A stretch of 6,077 bases of DNA, taken from NCBI GenBank assembly GCA_035476635.1, contig DATILI010000139.1:1-6077 (forward strand), read 5' to 3'. The first letter of the stretch is position 1; each line of letters begins with the position of its first letter. The DNA is from DATILI01 sp035476635. GTDB lineage: Bacteria > Pseudomonadota > Gammaproteobacteria > Burkholderiales > Burkholderiaceae_C. Shown one piece after another: positions 1 to 3,162 of this stretch. Both the position numbers and the translations under genes were made by a program. The notes under the pieces were generated by a model, which saw nothing but the letters and a program-made list of their open reading frames with translations, was not told the DNA's origin and made no database searches.

Positions 1-542
1 TCGGTGCGGCGGTACGGCACCGCCTCGGCGGCCGTATGGTCGGGCGAGGGCGATGAGGGCTTGGTGTTGACGCTGCTTGAACCGATGACCGACAGGCTCA
101 GGGGCCGGTAGCTGCGCAGGCCCAGGCTGCCGCAGTCGGTGCCGGATTCCAGCTCCCAAAAGCGCGACAGCTCGGAATATTGCGTGTCTTTGCAGGCTGG
201 CGTGCGTGCGACCTCGATGATGCGGGTGGCGGGCACTGACGCATCCACGGGGGGCAGCGGTGGCTGGCTTGCGGCTTGGGCCGCGGGCGCCTGGTGCTGG
301 GCCCAGCGGTCGAAGCAGGCGAGGCGAGCCTCGCGGTCCGCGCTGATCGCCGTGCACTGCTGCCATGGTTTGGATGCAGCCGCTGCGGGCGCTGCCGGCG
401 CTGCCTGCGCGTGGGCCGCAGTGCCTGCCAGCCACAGCGCCATGCAGGCCGCAAGGCGTGCGAGGGCCGGGGGTGCTATTGCCAGCCGGGCGGCTTGCGC
501 AAGACAAACGCGCGCCGCGTGCCATCTACCTGGTTGTTCCAT
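1..542 (-). CDS. pldA: Outer-membrane phospholipase A-like protein, N-terminal 180 codons (partial)
   Basis: The leftward frame from ATG 542-540 stays open to the window edge, giving 180 codons, so the C-terminal part is missing. Residues 1-47 contain a basic start and a hydrophobic stretch ending in AHAQA, which fits a Sec signal peptide. An Ala/Pro-rich linker surrounds a CTAI...ACFDRW segment (Cys63, Cys76). From about residue 122 the pattern SELSRFWELESG, then LRSYRPLSLSVIG and SSSVN resembles the first beta-strands of outer-membrane phospholipase A, whose family hydrolyses acyl ester bonds of membrane phospholipids and works as a calcium-dependent dimer. The catalytic His-Ser and Asn of the family would lie beyond the window, so activity cannot be judged. 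The start at 542 overlaps the upstream gene by 67 bp and is preceded by AAGGA and AAGGG. An alternative ATG at 443-441 (residue 34) would remove the overlap but leaves a signal peptide without basic residues and no clear Shine-Dalgarno. Family assignment is from pattern memory. Confidence 0.72.
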   Translation of the reverse strand, partial: MEQPGRWHAARVCLAQAARLAIAPPALARLAACMALWLAGTAAHAQAAPAAPAAAASKPWQQCTAISADREARLACFDRWAQHQAPAAQAASQPPLPPVDASVPATRIIEVARTPACKDTQYSELSRFWELESGTDCGSLGLRSYRPLSLSVIGSSSVNTKPSSPSPDHTAAEAVPYRRT

Positions 543-892
543 GTTCCCTTGATTTCCTTGCCGCAGCTGTTTTCCACGACCTGGCCGGTCCAGGTCGCGG
601 CGATCGTGGTGCCATCCACCGATTCCTCAAGATGAAAGACGCCCTCGTCCACGTCACCGGCGACCTGTGCGCGCGCCGTTCCGCGCTGGATTTCGCCGCT
701 GACGCTTTGCGCGAACGCGGCGTGTTTTTCAAAGCGCAGGCTCGCCGTTGCGCCTTGCTCGAACTCAACGCGCCACACGCCGTACAGATGCTGATGGCTG
801 ACTTCGCCGGGCGTCGGGCAGGCCGGCGCCGCGCTGGCCCAGGCGCCATGGACAGCGATGGCCGCCAGCAAAAGAATCTTCCGCAAGCTCAT
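476..892 (-). CDS. Small exported protein of unknown function
   Basis: This is a 138-residue protein I cannot assign to a named family. Residues 1-22 (MSLRKILLLAAIAVHGAWAS) form a clear Sec signal peptide: a basic n-region, a hydrophobic core and small residues before a likely cut near ASA/AP. The mature part has two cysteines (Cys25 and Cys110), which could form a disulfide in the periplasm. It is rich in alternating hydrophobic/polar stretches (LYGVWRVEF, GTTIAATWTGQVVE, EIKGTWNNQ), which suggests a small beta-barrel or beta-sandwich, perhaps lipocalin-like; that fold is a guess. The ATG at 892-890 overlaps the helicase stop as ATGA, and GGAGAG at 907-902 lies 9 nt upstream, a good ribosome site inside the helicase 3' end. 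Its own 3' end overlaps the probable start of the phospholipase gene. The start choice is firm, because the signal peptide begins exactly there and codons further upstream read antisense-like, arginine-rich sequence. Confidence 0.82.
   Translation of the reverse strand: MSLRKILLLAAIAVHGAWASAAPACPTPGEVSHQHLYGVWRVEFEQGATASLRFEKHAAFAQSVSGEIQRGTARAQVAGDVDEGVFHLEESVDGTTIAATWTGQVVENSCGKEIKGTWNNQVDGTRRAFVLRKPPGWQ
545..559 (-). promoter_or_regulatory. Ribosome-binding purine tract supporting the pldA start at 542
   Basis: Read leftward, AAGGA (559-555) and AAGGGA (550-545) lie about 12 and 2-4 nt before the ATG at 542-540. They sit within the coding region of the preceding exported-protein gene. No comparable tract precedes the alternative ATG at 443, so this favours the longer protein with an overlapping start. 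Spacing of either tract is not ideal, so the call is moderate. Confidence 0.45.
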
Positions 893-2976
893 TCGACCCG
901 GCTCTCCGCGGCCGCCGCGGCGTCTTGCGCCTTCTTGGCAAACTCGGCGCGCAGGGCCTTGAGTTTTTCGCGCGGGTCTTCTCGGGCGGTGGTCTTGTCC
1001 AGCGCCATTTCGGCGATGAAGCGGCTGGGCTGGGCGGCGATCATGTCGCGGCCCTTCTTCTTCTTCTTGGTCCAGCTTACCGCCAGGCTGCGCTGGGCGC
1101 GCGTGATGCCCACGTACATCAGGCGGCGCTCTTCCTGCAGGCGTTGCAGCAGGCCCTCGCTCATCGGCCCGTCGGCGCGGCCGGTGGGGTTGTCTTCGTC
1201 GCCGAGCTTGAACGGCAGCATGCCTTCGGTCACGCCCACCAGCATCACATGCGGCCACTCCAGGCCCTTGGAGGCGTGCAGCGTGGACAGCGTCACCACG
1301 TTCTGGTCCTTCTCGCGCTCGCTGATGGTGGACAGCAGGGCGATGGTTTGCGCCACTTCGAGCAACGACTTTTTCTCGCTCGCCGTGGTGACGCCGGCCG
1401 CATCGTCGATCTGCCCGCCGCAGCGTGCGGCCATCCAGTCGCAGAACTCCATCACATTGGTCCAGCGCGAAGCCGCGACCCGCTCGCTGTCTTCGCCATC
1501 GTACAAATGCTTTTCGTAGTCGATTTCCTTGAGCCACTCGCTGAGGAAGACGCGCGCGTCCTCGGCACCACTGGTGTGCCGGGCACGGTACTCCAGGTCG
1601 TTCACATAGCGGCCGAATTCATGCAGGCTGCCGACCGCGCGCGCGGCCAGCACGCTTTGCAGCGACGAACTGAACAAGGCCGCGAACAGGCTCAGCTTGT
1701 ACTGGCCGGCGAACACGCCCAGGCTTTGCAGGGTCTGGTGGCCGATGCCGCGCTTGGGCGTGGTCACCGCACGCAGGAATGCAGGGTCGTCGTCGTTGTT
1801 GATCCACAGGCGAAACCAGGCGCACAGGTCCTTGATCTCGGCGCGGTCGAAAAAGCTTTGGCCGCCCGAGACCTTGTACGGGATCTGCGCCTTGCGCAGT
1901 GCCTGCTCAAAGACACGGGCCTGGTGGTTGGCGCGGTACAGCACCGCGAAATCCTTCCACTCCTTGTATTGGCTGGTTGTGCGCGAGGACTGGATGCGCG
2001 CCACCGCGCGTTCGGCTTCATGCTCTTCGTTGTCGGCATCGACCACGCGCACCGGCTCGCCTTCGCCCAGCTCGCTGAACAGGGTCTTCGGGAACAGCTT
2101 GGGATTGGGCTGGATCACGTTGTTGGCCGCGCGCAGGATGGCCGACGTCGAGCGGTAGTTCTGCTCGAGCTTGATCACCTTGAGGTTCGGGTAGTCCTGC
2201 GGCAACCGTTTCAGGTTGTCCAGCGTCGCGCCGCGCCAGCCGTAGATTGATTGGTCGTCGTCGCCGACAGCGGTGAAGCGGGCGCGCTCGCCGACCAGCG
2301 CCTTGAGCACTTCGTACTGCGTGGCATTGGTGTCCTGGTATTCGTCGACCAGTACATGGCCCAGTTGCGTTTGCCATTTGCGCCGCACGTCCTCGTGTTC
2401 CTGCAGCAGCTTGAGCGGCAGGCCGATCAGGTCGTCGAAATCGACGCTCTGGTAGGCCGTGAGCCGCTCTTCGTAACGCGCCATGATGCGCGCCGTGATG
2501 CGTTCGTTGTCGTCCTTGGCCTGGGCCTCGGCTTGCGCCGCATTCAGCCCGGTGTTCTTCCACAGGCTGATGGCCCATTGCCATTGCCGCGCCGTGGCGG
2601 CATCGGTCGAGCCGCCGCAGTCTTTCAGGATGCTGGTGACGTCATCGCTGTCCAGGATGCTGAACTGCGGTTTGAGGCCCAGCGCCGCGCCGTCCTGGCG
2701 CAGCATGCGCACGCCCAGGGCGTGAAAGGTGCAGATCACCACCTCCTTGGCCGCCTTGCCGATCAGCCCCTTGGCGCGCTCGCGCATTTCGCTCGCGGCC
2801 TTGTTGGTGAAGGTGATGGCGGCAATGCGGCTGGGCTCCAGCCCGGCCTGGATCAGCCGCGCGACCTTGTGCGTGATCACGCGCGTCTTGCCGGAGCCGG
2901 CCCCTGCGAGTACCAGACAAGGCCCGTGCATGAAATTGACGGCTTCCTGTTGGGCGAGATTCAGACCGGCGGACAT
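889..2976 (-). CDS. rep: Rep-type superfamily 1A DNA helicase (UvrD/Rep/PcrA family)
   Basis: A 695-residue ATP-dependent 3'-5' DNA helicase of the UvrD/Rep family, expected to remove proteins ahead of replication forks and help restart them. All core motifs are visible: Walker A AGAGSGKT (24-31), motif Ia AITFTNKAA (53-61), motif II VDEYQDTN (210-217), motif III GDDDQSIYGWRGA (238-250), motif IV KLEQNYRS (269-276), motif V TLHASKGLEW (565-574) and motif VI YVGITRAQ (621-628). Similarity to E. coli Rep as I recall it (FSELGEGEPVRV, NNEEHEAER-like, ANHQARVFEQAL, IPYKVSGG.SFF) favours Rep over UvrD, and the length is slightly above E. coli Rep (about 673). A five-lysine run lies at 637-641, and the C-terminus is charged (LKALRAEFAKK). 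The frame opens at ATG 3012, but ATG 2976-2974 is chosen because family members begin with a sequence like MSAGLNLAQQEAV directly before the helicase core. It is the first gene of the leftward cluster and ends in a 4-bp ATGA overlap with the next one. Confidence 0.95.
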   Translation of the reverse strand: MSAGLNLAQQEAVNFMHGPCLVLAGAGSGKTRVITHKVARLIQAGLEPSRIAAITFTNKAASEMRERAKGLIGKAAKEVVICTFHALGVRMLRQDGAALGLKPQFSILDSDDVTSILKDCGGSTDAATARQWQWAISLWKNTGLNAAQAEAQAKDDNERITARIMARYEERLTAYQSVDFDDLIGLPLKLLQEHEDVRRKWQTQLGHVLVDEYQDTNATQYEVLKALVGERARFTAVGDDDQSIYGWRGATLDNLKRLPQDYPNLKVIKLEQNYRSTSAILRAANNVIQPNPKLFPKTLFSELGEGEPVRVVDADNEEHEAERAVARIQSSRTTSQYKEWKDFAVLYRANHQARVFEQALRKAQIPYKVSGGQSFFDRAEIKDLCAWFRLWINNDDDPAFLRAVTTPKRGIGHQTLQSLGVFAGQYKLSLFAALFSSSLQSVLAARAVGSLHEFGRYVNDLEYRARHTSGAEDARVFLSEWLKEIDYEKHLYDGEDSERVAASRWTNVMEFCDWMAARCGGQIDDAAGVTTASEKKSLLEVAQTIALLSTISEREKDQNVVTLSTLHASKGLEWPHVMLVGVTEGMLPFKLGDEDNPTGRADGPMSEGLLQRLQEERRLMYVGITRAQRSLAVSWTKKKKKGRDMIAAQPSRFIAEMALDKTTAREDPREKLKALRAEFAKKAQDAAAAAESRVE

Positions 2977-3007
2977 GGCGTTCGAGGCGGGGCGGGCAAA
3001 GCGGTGA

Positions 3008-3013
3008 ATCATA
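3008..3013 (-). promoter_or_regulatory. Candidate -10 box for the leftward rep operon
   Basis: On the minus strand this reads TATGAT, five of six matches to the sigma-70 consensus TATAAT, and would place a transcript start near 3001, about 25 nt before the rep ATG at 2976. No convincing TTGACA-like -35 lies at 16-19 nt spacing (the bases there read like ACCAGG or AACCAG), so it is weak evidence alone. It contains the upstream in-frame ATG (3012-3010). If this is the true -10, that ATG is not transcribed and rep must start at 2976. Confidence 0.3.
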
Positions 3014-3048
3014 CAGAGCGGCCCAAAACCCCTGGTTTGCGACCGGCG

Positions 3049-3076
3049 ACCCCAGGCCCGCCGGGTGGCCTGGGGT
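3049..3076 (+). terminator. Terminator-like 10-bp inverted repeat in the divergent intergenic region
   Basis: The arms ACCCCAGGCC (3049-3058) and GGCCTGGGGT (3067-3076) are perfectly complementary around an 8-base loop (CGCCGGGT). In the rightward direction the stem is followed by TTTG (TTTT at 3076-3079 counting the last stem base), a short U tract as in a weak intrinsic terminator. In the leftward direction the stem is followed by CGCCGGTC, with no U tract. No rightward gene ends here, since the neighbour on the left is transcribed leftward. It may therefore stop transcription running antisense through rep, insulate the rightward promoter, or be an operator or leader structure of rep. The inverted repeat is certain; its role is inference. 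Confidence 0.5.
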
Positions 3077-3098
3077 TTTGATCAGGGGATACCCCAAA

Positions 3099-3115
3099 CA
3101 GGCACTGCCGTTGCC
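3099..3115 (+). promoter_or_regulatory. Candidate sigma-54 (-24/-12) promoter for the c-di-GMP gene
   Basis: The sequence CAGGCACTGCCGTTGCC carries GGCAC and TTGC at the exact spacing of the RpoN consensus TGGCAC-G-N4-TTGCW. GG (3101-3102) and GC (3113-3114) are separated by 10 bases. Mismatches are A for the first T, T for the G after GGCAC, and C for the final W. With C3114 near -12, transcription would start near 3126 and leave a leader of roughly 37 nt before the ATG at 3163. It lies in an intergenic region, in the right orientation and at the right distance. A sigma-54 promoter would also need a bound enhancer-binding activator, for which I see no identifiable site. Confidence 0.4.
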
Positions 3116-3136
3116 GGTTTTCAGGCTAGAGTGGGT

Positions 3137-3154
3137 GCCAAGGCCTTCCTTGGC
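3137..3154 (+). promoter_or_regulatory. Perfect 7-bp hairpin immediately upstream of the c-di-GMP gene start
   Basis: GCCAAGG (3137-3143) and CCTTGGC (3148-3154) form a perfect inverted repeat with a four-base CCTT loop, ending 8 nt before the ATG at 3163. The only Shine-Dalgarno-like tetramer in the leader, AAGG (3140-3143), is inside the stem, and the 8-nt gap (CGCACAAC with its neighbours) has no purine-rich ribosome site. The element could be an RNA hairpin limiting translation or a DNA operator; the sequence does not decide between them. Confidence 0.45.
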
Positions 3155-3162
3155 CGCACAAC

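Larger units (their letters stand above)
2977..3162. other. Divergent intergenic region between rep and the c-di-GMP gene
   Basis: A 186-bp non-coding region between two divergently transcribed genes. Besides the individually listed elements it contains CAAAACCCC (3024-3032), complementary to GGGGTTTTG (3072-3080), and a short GGGG-ATA-CCCC hairpin (3085-3095). Several G4/C4 blocks can therefore pair in alternative ways. I found no tRNA-like fold, no open small gene with a ribosome site, and no direct repeats that would suggest an activator array. Confidence 0.7.

Noticed and set aside
98..454. A 118-codon leftward frame beginning MRPAWRCGWQ
   Set aside because: It is arginine/proline-rich shadow sequence overlapping the phospholipase frame, which has a signal peptide and phospholipase-like strands.
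893..1537. Leftward extension of the small exported protein into a 353-residue protein
   Set aside because: The upstream part lies inside the helicase gene in another frame and is arginine-rich shadow sequence. The signal peptide starts exactly at ATG 892 behind a GGAGAG site.
2977..3012. Helicase start at the upstream ATG 3012
   Set aside because: The 12 extra residues (MIHRFARPASNA) are not expected in the family, the ribosome site is no better, and this ATG lies in a TATGAT that may be the -10 box.
925..3081. Two long rightward open frames (925-2250 and 2251-3081) across the helicase
   Set aside because: They are antisense shadows in the complementary codon phase, abutting at a single stop codon, with no domain. 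The leftward helicase has all seven family motifs.
3085..3095. GGGGATACCCC as a regulatory palindrome
   Set aside because: A 4-bp stem with a 3-base loop is easily found by chance in GC-rich DNA; noted only as part of the intergenic region.
3111..3132. A sigma-70 promoter from TTGCCG (3111-3116) and TAGAGT (3127-3132)
   Set aside because: The spacer is only 10 bases, far below the 16-19 needed.
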